NCBI RefSeq assembly: GCF_027913215.1
Contig: NZ_CP115784.1
Span: 3,171,501-3,235,500, forward strand
Source of the DNA: Paracoccus aerodenitrificans
Lineage (GTDB): Bacteria; Pseudomonadota; Alphaproteobacteria; Rhodobacterales; Rhodobacteraceae
Direction: 5' to 3'
Length of the DNA: 64,000 nucleotides
Of the stretch, positions 48,873 to 58,637 are shown piece after piece. The notes under the pieces are model-generated. The model made no database searches. It worked only from the letters and a program-made list of their open reading frames with translations, and was not told the DNA's origin. Made by a program: the position numbers and the translations under genes. How positions within the stretch are numbered: position 1 is the stretch's first letter; the number at the start of each line of letters is the position of its first letter.

Positions 48873-49654
48873 GATGCACTTCCCCCTCTGCGCCGGATCA
48901 TGACGGTTTCGACCGCGGCACCGGTCGCCATTGCCAGCAATGCAGCGATCATCGGCCCGACCCCTGCCGGTAATCCGACCAGAAACAGCGAGACGATCAC
49001 CGCAACCGTGGCCGCTGCGATATGGGCCGGGCTGCGCAGCGCGGGCGCGATCATCGCCAGGAAGGTGATCGGAATGGCGAAATCAAGCGGAATGCCCGCC
49101 GGGATCATCCGGCCCGCAGTGGCACCGATCATGCTGAAGAGGATCCATGCGCCGCACATGACAAGCGATGTGCCGGTGAAATATCCCAGCCGTTGCGGCA
49201 GGCTCAGCTTTGGTGTGTTCTGGAAATAGTCTATCGACAGCACATAGGTCTGATCGATCAGCGCATAGGCCACCGCCGCCCGGCTTGGCCCCGAGGCCGC
49301 ACCCAGCCACGGGACAAGCGAGGCGGAATACATCGCCATCCGCAGATTGACCGCCAGCGAGGACAGGATCACCAGCCAGATCGGCGCGTGATCTGTCATA
49401 AGCTGAACGGCGGTAAACTGGGATGCGCCGGCCAAAACCAGCACCGTGAATCCCATCACCTCGGCCAGATTCAGCCCGGAATTGGTCGCGACCACACCGA
49501 AGAGCAGCCCGAACGGCACAATCACAAGCAGGAAGGGCAGGGACTGGATGGCTCCATGCACGACACTCTGGGCCGGGGTCCGGGCCAGAGCCCGGGCGCG
49601 GGACGCCTCAAGTGCGGCAGCCCGGCGGGAACGGGATGGTGTGGCGTTGTTCAT
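48869..49654 (-). CDS. azlC: AzlC family branched-chain amino acid exporter subunit
   Basis: A 261-residue membrane protein with the AzlC family layout: PFGLLFGVVATNSGLN, GASQFTAVQLM and AVNLRMAMYSASLVPWL. It forms the exporter with AzlD (YgaZH type in E. coli). A charged, alanine/arginine-rich N-terminus precedes the first helix. It is about 100 bases after the unknown membrane gene, on the same strand. Substrate (valine, isoleucine, leucine or analogues) is inferred from the family. Confidence 0.92.
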   Translation of the reverse strand: MNNATPSRSRRAAALEASRARALARTPAQSVVHGAIQSLPFLLVIVPFGLLFGVVATNSGLNLAEVMGFTVLVLAGASQFTAVQLMTDHAPIWLVILSSLAVNLRMAMYSASLVPWLGAASGPSRAAVAYALIDQTYVLSIDYFQNTPKLSLPQRLGYFTGTSLVMCGAWILFSMIGATAGRMIPAGIPLDFAIPITFLAMIAPALRSPAHIAAATVAVIVSLFLVGLPAGVGPMIAALLAMATGAAVETVMIRRRGGSAS

Positions 49655-49753
49655 CTCAGCCTGATGTCGCTTTGCGGAATTGCAGAAACGAAGGCCACCA
49701 TAACTTTCCGCAGGCTGTGTGCAAGCCGGGATCGCGCGGTTTGAAGAGGCGGC

Positions 49754-50674
49754 CTATTCCTCCTGACCGAACAGACCCGCCGCCCTGCCAAGCAGCATGA
49801 ATGTCCGCGCCGACCGGGTTTCGGCCAGCCAGACGATCTCATCGTCGCTGAGACGCGGAATCATCGCCGTGGCCCCCCGGTCGAAAAGGCGCAGGAAATG
49901 ATGCACGGCATCGCGGAATATTTCATCGCCGCGCATGGCCAGCGTTGCGGCCTCAAGCAGATCGGGATCGCGGACGGAACCCACGGCGCTGACCGCCTGC
50001 CCGCGCTGCCCGTCACCGAAACGACGCCATGCCGAGGGGTCGATGGCGTCACTGTCCAGATCCTCGGTATAGATGCCGCGCTCGGCTAGCAGGGTGATGA
50101 CATCCTGCGCACTGCGGATCAGCCGGGCAAGATCGGGGTCGCGCAGCGCCTCACGAAGTGCCTCGACCGCCTCCCGGTCATCCGGCCCGTCGGGAAAATT
50201 CAGGGCGCGGATCACGGTCTGGCCTGCAAGCTCTATCGGTTCGGGCGCGTCGAGACCAAGGCTCGACTGGCGCGGATCGTCCTGCGGCGAGGCCGGTTCC
50301 GCTCGCCGCGCCGGGACTTTGCCTGTCGCTACGGATGGCCGCATGGAGGAGGCTTGGGAGGCCATTCCGTCAGACCCCGAAGGCTGCTGGATCCGGGGCG
50401 GATCGCTGCGCAGGATATTGTGGTCGATTGAACTGCGCAGGGCCTGCGCCTCATTTCTCAACTCATCGACTGCACGCGCAAGCCCGACCGCTATCCAGAT
50501 CAGGCCCAGAGGGGTCAGCGCCGCCACGGCAGAGACCCACCATCCCGGACCGCTTCCGCTGCCTGCCGTCAGCCAGAAAATCAGCAGCATGACAACCCAC
50601 AGCGCCGTCAGTCCGGCGCCGATCATCATTGCCCGCCCGCCTGCATCGCCTTCACCGCGCCGCCAGTCAGGCAT
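49754..50674 (-). CDS. Membrane protein of unknown function
   Basis: A 306-residue protein I do not recognise. Two hydrophobic segments near the N-terminus (about 17-37 and 46-64) are followed by a disordered, proline- and serine-rich stretch (about 85-140) and then a helical domain (about 140-300) with many Ala, Asp, Leu and Arg residues. The C-terminal part contains LSDDEIVWLAETRSARTF. It starts by sharing one base with the greA stop (TGATG), so its expression is coupled to greA. No catalytic motif stands out. Confidence 0.8.
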   Translation of the reverse strand: MPDWRRGEGDAGGRAMMIGAGLTALWVVMLLIFWLTAGSGSGPGWWVSAVAALTPLGLIWIAVGLARAVDELRNEAQALRSSIDHNILRSDPPRIQQPSGSDGMASQASSMRPSVATGKVPARRAEPASPQDDPRQSSLGLDAPEPIELAGQTVIRALNFPDGPDDREAVEALREALRDPDLARLIRSAQDVITLLAERGIYTEDLDSDAIDPSAWRRFGDGQRGQAVSAVGSVRDPDLLEAATLAMRGDEIFRDAVHHFLRLFDRGATAMIPRLSDDEIVWLAETRSARTFMLLGRAAGLFGQEE

Positions 50675-51144
50675 CAGACATACCGAACGGCCAGAATTTC
50701 ATAGCTGCGCAGCCCGCCGGGCGTCTGCACCTCGACTTCGTCGCCGTCTTCCTTGCCGATCAGGGCACGGGCCAGAGGCGAGCGCAGGTTCAGCAGGCCA
50801 TTCTCAAGGCTGGCCTCATGTTCGCCGACGATCTGGAAAGTCTTTTCTTCATCCGTGTCGATATCCAGCAGATCGACCGTCGCGCCGAATTTGATGCTGC
50901 CCGACAATTTCGAGGGATCGATCACCTCGGCCCGCGACAGGACGCCTTCCAGCTCGGTGATGCGGCCCTCGATAAAGCTCTGTTTTTCGCGGGCGGAATG
51001 GTACTCGGCATTTTCCGAAAGATCGCCATGTGACCGTGCTTCGGCAATTGCGGCAATGATGGCAGGACGCTCGCTTCCCTTCAGGTCACGCAATTCGCGG
51101 TCAAGCCGGTCATATCCGGAGCGGGTCATCGGGATCTTTTCCAT
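50674..51144 (-). CDS. greA: Transcription elongation factor GreA
   Basis: A 156-residue factor that rescues backtracked RNA polymerase by stimulating transcript cleavage. The N-terminal coiled coil carries the acidic tip [17 protein letters not shown]; the C-terminal domain has the [15 protein letters not shown] block. The ATG at 51144 is preceded by AGGAAAG, and the start [14 protein letters not shown] matches the family; upstream in-frame codons are not coding. It shares one base with the next, unknown gene. Confidence 0.96.
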   Translation of the reverse strand: MEKIPMTRSGYDRLDRELRDLKGSERPAIIAAIAEARSHGDLSENAEYHSAREKQSFIEGRITELEGVLSRAEVIDPSKLSGSIKFGATVDLLDIDTDEEKTFQIVGEHEASLENGLLNLRSPLARALIGKEDGDEVEVQTPGGLRSYEILAVRYV

Positions 51145-51443
51145 TTTCTTTCCTGCTTTTCGTACGTTCTGTGCGAAGCTCTGCTGTGTTGTACAACGCC
51201 CCCGCCAAATAATGGCAGGGGCGCGATTCAGTCCCCTCAGCGTTCCATCATCCGGGCTGTGTTTGCAAGTCAAACAGTCGATACCGGGCGGTGTCTGGCC
51301 GAAAACCGGGCAATCTCATGCCCGATGCTGGCCCGGATCTTGCGACGATTGCGTTAACAATGTGTTGAATCGCCGCGTAACAATTGCCCGGCAGCCGCAC
51401 AGCGTCTAGGACAGATAAGACATATGCGAGCGGAGGCAAGCCA
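51145..51443. other. Divergent intergenic region between greA and ETF-QO
   Basis: About 300 bases without a gene, holding promoters for both neighbours. An imperfect hairpin, CGCCCCCGCC (51197-51206) with GGCAGGGGCG (51214-51223), lies in the likely greA leader. Upstream of ETF-QO, TTGCCC and TAGGAC, 17 bases apart (around 51384-51412), could be a promoter, and GGAGG precedes the start. No RNA gene is seen. Confidence 0.45.
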
Positions 51444-53102
51444 ATGACGGAAGAGAACAGCGAACACGAACGCGAGTCGATGGATTTCGACGTTGTGATT
51501 GTTGGCGGAGGACCTTCCGGCCTGTCAGCGGCGATCCGTCTCAAGCAGATCGATGAGGATCTGAACGTCGTCGTGCTTGAAAAAGGCTCTGAGATCGGGG
51601 CGCATATCCTGTCGGGCGCGGTGCTGGACCCCTCGGGGCTGGATGCGCTGATTCCGGACTGGAAGGAAAAGGGCGCTCCGATCAGTCAGGAGGTCACGCA
51701 GGATAATTTCTATATTCTGGGTGAAGCCGGGCAGATGCGGGTGCCGAACTGGCCGATGCCGCCCCTGATGAATAATCACGGCAATTACATCGTCAGCATG
51801 GGCAATGTGACCCGCTGGCTGGCCGAGCAGGCCGAGGCGATGGGCGTCGAGATCTTCCCCGGCATGGCCTGTTCCGCGCTTGTCATGGATGGTGAGCGCG
51901 TGGCCGGCGTCGTTGCCGGTGAAATGGGCCTGAACGCCGATGGCACGCCCGGCCCGCAATATGAGCCGGGCATGGAACTGCGCGGAAAATATGTGATGCT
52001 GGCCGAGGGTGTGCGTGGTTCGCTGTCGAAAGAGGTGATCGCGAAATACGGTCTCTCGAAGGGGCATGAGCCGCAGAAATTCGGCCTTGGCATGAAGGAA
52101 ATCTGGGAGGTCGATCCGGCGAAGTTCAAGCCCGGCACCGTGACCCACACGATGGGCTGGCCGCTTGGCAAGAATGCGGGCGGCGGCTCGTTCATCTATC
52201 ATTTCGAGAATAATCAGGTGCTGATCGGCTTCGTTGTGCATCTGAACTATGCCAACCCACATCTGTATCCGTATATGGAGTTCCAGCGCCTCAAGCATCA
52301 CCCGATGGTCGCTGATCTGCTGGAGGGCGGCAAGCGTGTCGCCTATGGTGCGCGGGCGATTTCGGAAGGTGGCTGGCAGTCGATCCCGAAACTGACCTTC
52401 CCGGGCGGGGTTCTGCTGGGATGTTCCGCGGGTCTGGTGAATGTGCCGCGGATCAAGGGCAACCATAACGCCATGCTGTCGGGCATCGCTGCCGCGAATG
52501 CCGCCGCCGCCGCGATTGCCGAAGGTCGCGAGGGCGATGAGCTGACCGCCTATGAAGACGATCTGCGTTCGGGTCCGGTCGCGAAGGACCTGAAGAAGGT
52601 GCGCAACGTCAAGCCGATCTGGTCGAAAATGGGGCTGACGGCTTCTCTGGCGCTTGGCGGGTTCGATATGTGGGTGGCCAATGTGACCGGCTGGAATCCC
52701 CTGGGAACGTGGAAACATGGCAAGACGGATGCCGAGGCCACCGGCAAGGCGGATAAATACGCGAAGATCGATTATCCGAAGCCGGACGGGAAGCTTTCCT
52801 TCGACCGTCTGACCAATGTCAGCTTCAGCTTCACCAACCACGAGGAGGCGCAGCCCTGCCATCTGAAGCTGAAAGATCCCTCGATCCCGATTGCGGTCAA
52901 TCTGCCGGAATATGCCGAACCGGCGCAGCGTTACTGCCCGGCGGGCGTGTATGAGGTGATCGGGGAAGGCGATGAGGCGCGGTTCCAGATCAATTTTCAG
53001 AACTGCGTTCACTGCAAGACCTGCGATATCAAGGACCCGCTGCAGAATATCAACTGGACCACGCCGCAGGGCGGGGACGGGCCGAACTACCCGAATATGT
53101 GA
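51444..53102 (+). CDS. Electron-transfer flavoprotein-ubiquinone oxidoreductase
   Basis: A 552-residue inner-membrane-associated enzyme that passes electrons from ETF, and so from acyl-CoA and some amine dehydrogenases, to ubiquinone. The FAD fold is VVIVGGGPSGLSAA (17-30). The iron-sulfur cluster ligands are Cys498 in RYCPAGVYE and Cys521, Cys524 and Cys527 in NCVHCKTC near the end. Length is normal. The ATG at 51444 follows GCGGAGG; the frame extends further upstream without a ribosome site. It partners functionally with the acyl-CoA dehydrogenase at 45.0-46.7 kb. Confidence 0.96.
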   Translation: MTEENSEHERESMDFDVVIVGGGPSGLSAAIRLKQIDEDLNVVVLEKGSEIGAHILSGAVLDPSGLDALIPDWKEKGAPISQEVTQDNFYILGEAGQMRVPNWPMPPLMNNHGNYIVSMGNVTRWLAEQAEAMGVEIFPGMACSALVMDGERVAGVVAGEMGLNADGTPGPQYEPGMELRGKYVMLAEGVRGSLSKEVIAKYGLSKGHEPQKFGLGMKEIWEVDPAKFKPGTVTHTMGWPLGKNAGGGSFIYHFENNQVLIGFVVHLNYANPHLYPYMEFQRLKHHPMVADLLEGGKRVAYGARAISEGGWQSIPKLTFPGGVLLGCSAGLVNVPRIKGNHNAMLSGIAAANAAAAAIAEGREGDELTAYEDDLRSGPVAKDLKKVRNVKPIWSKMGLTASLALGGFDMWVANVTGWNPLGTWKHGKTDAEATGKADKYAKIDYPKPDGKLSFDRLTNVSFSFTNHEEAQPCHLKLKDPSIPIAVNLPEYAEPAQRYCPAGVYEVIGEGDEARFQINFQNCVHCKTCDIKDPLQNINWTTPQGGDGPNYPNM

Positions 53103-53195
53103 TCGTGCCGATCCGCGTGATGCCGGTGCTGCCGTTGCGTGTCAGGCATCGCGCGGATAGGGTCGTGCGGACACGGGAAAATCGGATTTGCGTTG

Positions 53196-55031
53196 ATGAA
53201 GTCTTTTCATGTCCTGCTGATGGCTGCGATGGCCGGTCTGCCGGTCTCCGGGGTGACCGCACTGCCTGCCTTCGCGCAGAGTACCGAGCCGCCGCCGCAC
53301 CGGCCCGAACGCGCTGAGGATCGCGACCGGCCAGAGGAACCGCAAGCCCCGCTGACCGATGATCTTGCGGGCCCCTATCTCGCCGCGCGGACGGCTGCGA
53401 TGGAAAACGATTTCGAGGCTGCGTCGGAATATTATCTGCGGGCGCTGCGGCAGGATCCCGGGTCGGTTTATCTCAATGACAGCACGCTGATCTCGCTGCT
53501 TGCCTCGGGGCAGATCGAGCGTGCCGTCGAACTGGCCGATGCAGGGATGGAAACCAGCGAAGAGGGCATGTCCTCGCGCCTTGTCGAACTGGTCGAACGT
53601 GCGCGTGCGGCCCGGCAGCAGGACTGGTCCGGGCTTCTGCAATTGCTGGATGCAAGCGAAGGAGAAGAGGACGGCACCGAAAGGCTGCTGGACGGGATGC
53701 TGCGTGCCTGGGCTCTGCTGGGTGAGGGCCGGGCATCGGATGCGGATACCGCCTTCGACCGGATCCGGCAGATCCCGGGGACCGGCGATCTGGTGGATTA
53801 TCACATGGCTCTGGCCAAGGCACTTGTCGGCGATTTCGAGACCGCTGCCGAGCTGCTGCACAGCGACACCCCGGAACAGAACCTGATGGGAGCGCTTGTC
53901 GAAGCGCAGGTGCTGGCTCAGCTTGACCGCAGGGATGACGCCCTTGCGCTGCTGGACCGCGTCTCCGGCATCGGCATTGACGGTCTGGTCGAGGATATGT
54001 CCGAAAAGCTGCGGGAGGGTGAGGACGTGCCTTTCGACGTCGTCTCTGATCCGCGCGACGGGATTGCACAGGTTTTCCTGACCTTTGCGACGCTTCTGGC
54101 GAATGATGTCGATCCCAACCCTCTGGCGCTGATCCATGCGCGGCTTGCCAGCTATATCTCGCCCGACATGGCCGATGCGCGGCTGATGGTCGCGCAGATG
54201 CTGCAATCCGTCGGCCAGTTCGACGCCGCCGAGGCGGAATTCGAACAGCTTCGCGAAAACGGCCAGATGCGCCCCACGGCGGAACTGGTCCGCATCGACA
54301 CGCTGGCCCGCGCCGACCGTCTGGTCGATGCCGAAAAGGCTGCGCTTGCGCTGACCGCCGCCTCGCCGGAATTGGCTCAGGGCTGGATCGCGCTTGGCGA
54401 TCTGATGCGGCAGCAGGATAAATGGGCGCAGGCCGTTCCGGCCTATGACAAGGCGATTTCGCTGGTCGATCCGGCAAATGAAGACGATCTCTGGTTCCCG
54501 CTTTACGCCCGCGCCATCGCATTAGAGCGGCTCGGCCAGTTCGACCGGGCCGAAACGGATCTGAAGGCAGCGCTGGAGATCCGGCCGGATAATGCGAATA
54601 TGCTGAACTATCTGGGATATTCCTATGTCGACCGGGGGCAGAATCTGGATGAGGCGCTGCGCCTGATCGAACGTGCGGTCGAGCTGTCGCCGGATGACGG
54701 CTATATCCTCGATTCCCTTGGCTGGGTGCTGTACCGTCTGGGTCGCTATGATGAGGCAGTGGCTCCTCAGGAACGCGCCGTCGCCGAGATGAGTAACGAC
54801 CCGCTGGTCAATGACCATTTGGGCGATATTTACTGGATGGTCGACCGCAAGCGTGAGGCCGAAATTCAGTGGAAACGTGCGCTCAGCCTTGGCCCCGAAA
54901 CCGAAGCCGAGGCAGAGCGTATCCGTGCCAAGCTGGATCGCGGTCTGGATGCGGTTCTGGCCGAGGAAGAGGCGAATGGCGGCACTCTGGCCCCTCAACG
55001 CCATGACGGGATTGCGGCCGACGAGGAATGA
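53196..55031 (+). CDS. Exported tetratricopeptide-repeat protein
   Basis: A 611-residue protein with a signal peptide (MKSFHVLLMAAMAGLPVSGV, cleaved near AFA) and many TPR-like helical pairs through most of its length; the clearest are at about 380-560, for example LNYLGYSYVDRGQNLDEA and LDSLGWVLYRLGRYDEA. It is probably periplasmic or outer-membrane-attached, acting as a scaffold. The ATG at 53196 gives the signal peptide at once. Its end overlaps ispE by four bases, an association also seen in other Rhodobacterales. Partner unknown. Confidence 0.85.
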   Translation: MKSFHVLLMAAMAGLPVSGVTALPAFAQSTEPPPHRPERAEDRDRPEEPQAPLTDDLAGPYLAARTAAMENDFEAASEYYLRALRQDPGSVYLNDSTLISLLASGQIERAVELADAGMETSEEGMSSRLVELVERARAARQQDWSGLLQLLDASEGEEDGTERLLDGMLRAWALLGEGRASDADTAFDRIRQIPGTGDLVDYHMALAKALVGDFETAAELLHSDTPEQNLMGALVEAQVLAQLDRRDDALALLDRVSGIGIDGLVEDMSEKLREGEDVPFDVVSDPRDGIAQVFLTFATLLANDVDPNPLALIHARLASYISPDMADARLMVAQMLQSVGQFDAAEAEFEQLRENGQMRPTAELVRIDTLARADRLVDAEKAALALTAASPELAQGWIALGDLMRQQDKWAQAVPAYDKAISLVDPANEDDLWFPLYARAIALERLGQFDRAETDLKAALEIRPDNANMLNYLGYSYVDRGQNLDEALRLIERAVELSPDDGYILDSLGWVLYRLGRYDEAVAPQERAVAEMSNDPLVNDHLGDIYWMVDRKREAEIQWKRALSLGPETEAEAERIRAKLDRGLDAVLAEEEANGGTLAPQRHDGIAADEE

Positions 55032-55855
55032 GTGTTCAGGAATTCGCGCCCGCCAAGCTGAACCTGACGCTGCATGTGACGGGTCAGCGCGAGGATGGCT
55101 ATCATCTGCTGGATTCGCTTGTCGTCTTTGCCAGGGTGGGCGATTCCGTAACGCTTGTCGAGGGCGGGCTGTCCCTTTCCGTCAGCGGTCCCTTTGCGCA
55201 GGGTCTTTCCGGTGATGATAATCTGTGCCTCCGCGCCGCAAGGCTGGCCGGGGCAGAGGCGGCGATCAGCCTGACCAAAAACCTTCCCGTCGCCTCGGGG
55301 ATCGGTGGCGGCTCGGCGGATGCTGCGGCGGTGCTGCGTGGTCTTGCGCGGATGGGTCACGAACTGCCCCCAGAGCCTGAGAGACTTGGCGCGGATCTGC
55401 CCGTCTGCCTTGCCTCGCAGCCCGCCCGGATGCGTGGTACGGGCGAGATCCTTCAGCCTGTGCCCGATCTGCCCGATCTGCGGATGGTTCTGGTCAATCC
55501 CCGCATCGAGGTGCCGACACCGGCAGTGTTCCGGGCGCTCGAACAGAAGAATAATCCGGCGATGCCCGATCTTCCGGGTCAGTTCGATCTGGAAGGGCTG
55601 CTGGACTATCTTCATGCCTGCCGCAACGATCTTCAGGACCCGGCCATAAACCTGTTTCCCGTCATCGGAACCGTTTTGAGGGCCTTGCAGGATGAAGGCG
55701 CAATGCTGGCGCGGATGTCGGGGTCGGGTGCGACATGTTTCGGGATTTTCCCCGACGCGACCTCTGCCGGAATGGCGGCGTATCGCATTGGAGCCGCTTA
55801 TGAAAACTGGTGGATCACATCGACGGGACTCGCCCCGCAGTCTCCGCCGATCTAA
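55028..55855 (+). CDS. ispE: 4-diphosphocytidyl-2-C-methyl-D-erythritol kinase
   Basis: A 275-residue GHMP kinase of the non-mevalonate isoprenoid pathway. It phosphorylates 4-diphosphocytidyl-2-C-methylerythritol in the cytoplasm. Family marks: [21 protein letters not shown] at the start, the ATP loop [20 protein letters not shown], and the closing [14 protein letters not shown]. The ATG at 55028 overlaps the TPR gene stop (ATGA). pdxJ follows 23 bases later. Confidence 0.96.
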   Translation: MSVQEFAPAKLNLTLHVTGQREDGYHLLDSLVVFARVGDSVTLVEGGLSLSVSGPFAQGLSGDDNLCLRAARLAGAEAAISLTKNLPVASGIGGGSADAAAVLRGLARMGHELPPEPERLGADLPVCLASQPARMRGTGEILQPVPDLPDLRMVLVNPRIEVPTPAVFRALEQKNNPAMPDLPGQFDLEGLLDYLHACRNDLQDPAINLFPVIGTVLRALQDEGAMLARMSGSGATCFGIFPDATSAGMAAYRIGAAYENWWITSTGLAPQSPPI

Positions 55856-55878
55856 GGTCCGTTGCAGGAGGTGCCGGG

Positions 55879-56613
55879 ATGCTGAGACTGGGCGTTAATA
55901 TCGATCATGTCGCGACAGTGCGGAATGCACGCGGCACGCCGTGGCCCGATCCGCTGCGTGCGGCGCTTCTGGCTGAACAGGCGGGCGCGGATGGGATCAC
56001 GGCGCATCTGCGCGAGGATCGCCGCCATATTCGGGACGCCGATATCGATGCGCTGATGTCGGGGCTTCGGCTGCCGCTGAATCTTGAGATGGCGGCGACC
56101 GCGGAAATGCAGGCAATCGCGCTGCGCCACAAGCCTCATGCGGTCTGCCTGGTCCCGGAGAAGCGGGAAGAGCGGACGACCGAGGGCGGGCTGGATGTGG
56201 TCGGGCAGGAAGCCATGCTTGCCCGCTATATCGCGCCGCTGCGCGAGGCGGGCAGCCGTGTTTCGCTGTTCATCGGCCATGAGCCTGCGCAGATCCGGGC
56301 GGCCGCGCGGATCGGCGCGGCGGTGGTCGAACTGCATACGGGCGCCTATTGCGATTTCGACACAGAGGGCAGAACCGCCGAGCGCGACGCCGAACTTGCC
56401 GCGCTGATCGAGGGGGCCGCTCTGGCCGATAGTCTGGGGCTTGAGGTCCATGCAGGCCACGGGCTGACCTTTGACACGGTTGCCCCGATTGCCGCGATCC
56501 CTCAGGTGAAAGAGCTGAATATCGGCCATTTCCTGATCTCCGAAGCAATATTCCTTGGATTTCCTGACGCCATTACCGAGATGCGGCGGCGTATTGAGGA
56601 GGCCCGGTCATGA
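55879..56613 (+). CDS. pdxJ: Pyridoxine 5'-phosphate synthase
   Basis: A 244-residue TIM-barrel enzyme that makes pyridoxine 5'-phosphate from 1-deoxyxylulose 5-phosphate and 3-amino-1-hydroxyacetone phosphate. The start [19 protein letters not shown] is diagnostic, with [11 protein letters not shown] and EVHAGHGLT later. GGAGGT precedes the ATG at 55879. It overlaps the next small gene by four bases. Its presence beside ispE fits shared use of deoxyxylulose phosphate, a reasonable but unproved link. Confidence 0.97.
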   Translation: MLRLGVNIDHVATVRNARGTPWPDPLRAALLAEQAGADGITAHLREDRRHIRDADIDALMSGLRLPLNLEMAATAEMQAIALRHKPHAVCLVPEKREERTTEGGLDVVGQEAMLARYIAPLREAGSRVSLFIGHEPAQIRAAARIGAAVVELHTGAYCDFDTEGRTAERDAELAALIEGAALADSLGLEVHAGHGLTFDTVAPIAAIPQVKELNIGHFLISEAIFLGFPDAITEMRRRIEEARS

Positions 56614-57068
56614 TGCGGTTTCTGGCATTATTCCTGCTTCTGGCGGCACCGGCTGCGGCGCAATCGGTGGGGGAATGCGGCGAATGGAGTTCGGCGCGAA
56701 ATGTGCCGGAGCCCTGGGACGCCAATACGGCAAGCTATGCGGAAGGGGCGGTGCGGATCGTGCTGCTGGACACGCTGGAACCCGCAGCGGCGGCGCTGCA
56801 TCTGATGATCCTCTCTCCGCCGCGCAATGAGCTTGGGGAAAGGCAGTGCAGGGTCGTATCCCTTGCGGGCGATGCGGGCTGGCCAACGGGATTTGCGGCT
56901 TTGGATTTTGCTGAAAGACAGGTCGATTACGACCCGGAAACCGGGCTGTCATTCGTGTTTCCCGTGTCGGCTTTCGATCCTGACACCGGACATGAATCCC
57001 CGGCAGAGCTGAGCGTGACGCTGAATCAGTCCACCGGCATGATCACCGCAGAGATCATCGGATCATGA
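56610..57068 (+). CDS. Small exported protein of unknown function
   Basis: A 152-residue protein with a signal peptide ([17 protein letters not shown] cleaved before QSVGEC). The mature part is beta-rich in appearance and has two cysteines (GECGEW and ERQCRVV) that could form a disulfide. It overlaps pdxJ and acpS by four bases on each side (ATGA), so it is clearly part of the operon. I do not recognise a family. A similar small gene between pdxJ and acpS in relatives would support it as genuine. Confidence 0.78.
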   Translation: MMRFLALFLLLAAPAAAQSVGECGEWSSARNVPEPWDANTASYAEGAVRIVLLDTLEPAAAALHLMILSPPRNELGERQCRVVSLAGDAGWPTGFAALDFAERQVDYDPETGLSFVFPVSAFDPDTGHESPAELSVTLNQSTGMITAEIIGS

Positions 57069-57469
57069 TCCTCGGGGTCGGCGCGGATCTGGCGAATATC
57101 GAACGGATTCAGGGTGTTCTGGACCGTCACGGAGACCGTTTCCGCAACCGGGTCTTTACCGGGCGGGAACTGGAAAAGGCGGCGCGGCGCAAGGATGAGG
57201 CCGGGACTCTGGCCAAGAGATGGGCGGCGAAAGAGGCCTGCTCCAAGGCGCTCGGCACAGGTCTTGCGATGGGGATTTCGTGGCGCGACATGTCGGTGTC
57301 GAATCTCCGCAGCGGGCAGCCGGTCATGCATCTGACGGGTTGGGCGGCGGAGCGTCTGGAGAAGATGACTCCGCCCGGTCATGAGGCCGTCGTGCATGTC
57401 ACCTTGACCGATGACCACCCCTGGGCGCAGGCTTTCGTGGTGATCGAGGCGCTGCCGAAAACCGGCTGA
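57065..57469 (+). CDS. acpS: Holo-[acyl-carrier-protein] synthase
   Basis: A 134-residue phosphopantetheinyl transferase that moves the 4'-phosphopantetheine arm from CoA to acyl carrier protein. The metal-binding start [15 protein letters not shown], the [11 protein letters not shown] stretch and the [14 protein letters not shown] helix are standard. It overlaps the small exported gene by four bases. In many alphaproteobacteria lepB, rnc and era come next; here they lie 6 kb away in the opposite direction. Confidence 0.95.
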   Translation: MILGVGADLANIERIQGVLDRHGDRFRNRVFTGRELEKAARRKDEAGTLAKRWAAKEACSKALGTGLAMGISWRDMSVSNLRSGQPVMHLTGWAAERLEKMTPPGHEAVVHVTLTDDHPWAQAFVVIEALPKTG

Positions 57470-57541
57470 AACCGGGCGGCGCAATCTGTGCACGATGCGT
57501 ACACCGGCTGTACACAGGCCGTATGACGCGAGCGGGAAGCG

Positions 57542-58465
57542 TTATTCGGGACGCATTGCCGCTTCAAGCCGGGCCGCGCGGCGGCGGGCGCGGGCGGATT
57601 GGATCAGCGTGTAGCTGTAGATGATCAGCGCCGCCCAGATCAGCGGGAAGGCGATCAGCTTCGCGCCGCCGAAAGGTTCGTTGAACAGCCAGACCGCGAA
57701 GATGAAGATCATGGTCGGGGTGATGTATTGCATGATCCCGATGGTCGAGAGCCTCAGCAGCTTCGCCCCGTTCGCATAGAACATCAGCGGAATTGCCGTA
57801 ACCGGGCCGCAGCCGATCAGCAGAGCGGTGTCGGTCCAGCTTTTGCCGAAATGTCCGCCGCCATTCATATGCAGCCAGATCAGATAGATCAGCGCCGGGA
57901 TCAGCAGGATCATGACCTCAAGCGTGAATCCCTGATTGGGGCCAAGCGGCAGCGAGCGCTTGAAGAACGCATAGAACCCCCATGACAGGGTCAGCCCGAC
58001 CGCGACGGCGGGCAGACTGCCGGTTTCCAGCGTCAGGATCAGTACCGCCAGTGCCGCCAGCCCGACTGCGACCAGTTGCAGCCTTCCCAGCCGTTCTCCC
58101 AGCAGCAGCGCCGCCAGCGAAATCGAAAAGAGCGGGTTGATATAATATCCAAGCGCTGCCTCGATCGCGCGGTCATTGGCGATGGACCAGACATAGACCA
58201 GCCAGTTGCAGGTGATCAGCGCTGCCGTCAGCCCGGCCATTGCCAGCAAACGCGGATGCCGCACCGCTGCCCGGATATCGTCGGTGCGGCGCTGCATGAT
58301 CAGCACCGCTCCGGCCAGAGGCAGGGACCAGATCACCCGGTGGGCGATGACCTCGGTCGGCGGGATATGCGAAAGCGCCTTCATGAAAAGCGGCAGCACC
58401 CCCCAGATCAGGTAGGCACCAAGCGCGAAGGCATATCCGCGAGGCGAATCGGGCGACTGTTCCAT
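57542..58465 (-). CDS. rarD: RarD-type EamA transporter
   Basis: A 307-residue, ten-helix drug/metabolite transporter of the RarD subgroup. The start YAFALGAYLIWGVLPLFMKA and the PPTEVIAHRVIWSLP block are typical of RarD, a presumed amino acid or metabolite exporter. The ATG at 58465 gives the family's N-terminus; an open frame upstream adds 42 codons with no signal. It is a second DMT-type carrier within 3 kb of the EamA gene at 60.2 kb. Substrate unknown. Confidence 0.88.
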   Translation of the reverse strand: MEQSPDSPRGYAFALGAYLIWGVLPLFMKALSHIPPTEVIAHRVIWSLPLAGAVLIMQRRTDDIRAAVRHPRLLAMAGLTAALITCNWLVYVWSIANDRAIEAALGYYINPLFSISLAALLLGERLGRLQLVAVGLAALAVLILTLETGSLPAVAVGLTLSWGFYAFFKRSLPLGPNQGFTLEVMILLIPALIYLIWLHMNGGGHFGKSWTDTALLIGCGPVTAIPLMFYANGAKLLRLSTIGIMQYITPTMIFIFAVWLFNEPFGGAKLIAFPLIWAALIIYSYTLIQSARARRRAARLEAAMRPE

Positions 58466-58637
58466 GACGATCCTGTTATCCCGCGCATAAGGGAAAGGGC
58501 AGGGGGAGTCTTTGCCGATGGAACCGGAGTGAATCGGCGGGGAATCACTCATCCCCGGAGCCGTGGTTGATGTCGCGGGGAAGATGGTCACCTATGCGGG
58601 CGACGGCATATCCGCCGCCTTATATTTGAGGTTTATC

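Noticed and set aside
51525..53012. 495-codon minus-strand frame over ETF-QO
   Set aside because: Antisense to a gene with all expected FAD and iron-sulfur residues.
55463..55490. Short tandem GCCCGATCT repeats in ispE
   Set aside because: They encode PDLPDL within a normal ispE and show no sign of function beyond coding.
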